The notes beneath the pieces were generated by a model, which did no database searches, was not told the origin of the DNA, and was given only the letters and a program-made list of their open reading frames with translations. From Symsagittifera roscoffensis (taxonomy: Eukaryota > Xenacoelomorpha > Acoela > Convolutidae), in contig NC_087071.1 of the NCBI RefSeq assembly GCF_963678635.1, forward strand, positions 31,920,141-31,984,140: DNA of 64,000 bases. Reading direction: 5' to 3'. The position numbers were made by a program, and so were the translations under genes. Of this stretch, positions 63,654-64,000 are shown in pieces. Each line of letters starts with the position of its first letter. Position 1 is the first letter of the stretch.

Positions 63654-64000
63654 GTGAGTTTTTTCATTTCAGACTTGAACTTCTGAATAAAGGTTTTGAA
63701 AAGTTTAAGAAAGAAAAAGATAGCCACTAATAGCTAAAACGACAAATCAAACTGAAGTAACCCACTGTTGTAGCAGTAGCACTGAAGGAGCTCAGTTATC
63801 ATTTGTGAAAAGTATATATTTTGAATTTTAAAAAAAGTACGTGTACAGGAAATATTAGCTGTGAAGTAAAAGTGAAATTTATCTTCGAGAGAAAAAATCT
63901 TGTCTTGATTTTCCCTGCCCATTCAATATTTACAACGAGTTTTCTGTCGGCTTTCATTTATTGAGTTCGAGATTCAATTTACGACAATAACATTTCTTTC
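63654..64000 (+). other. Intron after microexon, nothing seen
   Basis: AT-rich DNA to the window edge with no acceptor followed by an open coding segment that I can support. Confidence 0.4.

Overview
The window is animal nuclear DNA. It has intron-split coding exons with GT/AG borders, tRNA-derived repeats, and many retrotransposon and DNA-transposon copies, with no bacterial operon or phage structure. A cnidarian or another early-branching marine invertebrate is my best guess. It rests on how the Penelope-like and Ty3-like proteins read to me, not on a search, so it is low confidence.

Layout. (1) Bases 1-14360 are the 3' part of a very large Ty3-like LTR retrotransposon: the end of pol (H2C2 zinc finger, DD35E integrase), a frame-shifted macro domain resembling TARG1-type ADP-ribose hydrolases, a 2951-codon ORF with an SGNH-hydrolase domain, a long 3' noncoding region and an 805-bp 3' LTR. 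It sits inside an older LTR of a second family. (2) 14.4-23.9 kb is a nest of repeats: two tandem copies of a ~1.66-kb unit, an 889-bp LTR with primer-binding-like leader, and a young complete Penelope-like element (19371-22663) with 339-bp direct terminal repeats, a 14-bp target duplication, hammerhead-ribozyme-like motifs and a PHD-like finger inside its reverse transcriptase. (3) 23.9-37.7 kb holds five decayed non-LTR retrotransposon pieces, a second decayed Penelope-like copy with its own hammerhead-like motif, a 60-bp perfect inverted repeat and an unidentified decayed ORF. (4) From about 32.4 kb to beyond the right edge runs one host gene on the + strand. It is recognised from phase-compatible exons at 32.4, 42.0, 44.9, 47.4, 57.6, 63.2 and 63.6 kb that encode an acidic N-terminal region followed by WD40-like repeats. 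(5) Its long introns contain a cluster of about ten hAT-type MITEs with matching 8-bp target duplications, tRNA-Leu-like SINEs, a 2457-bp MULE whose terminal inverted repeats are built from short sub-repeats, two CR1/L2-type LINE pieces, and a single-exon antisense gene at 55.6-56.2 kb.

The only host-type coding signals are the WD40 gene and the antisense ORF. Nearly everything else is mobile DNA, and several insertions can be ordered in time because one interrupts another or because an uninterrupted copy of the target also lies in the window. Coordinates of decayed elements are approximate unless a target duplication is stated.
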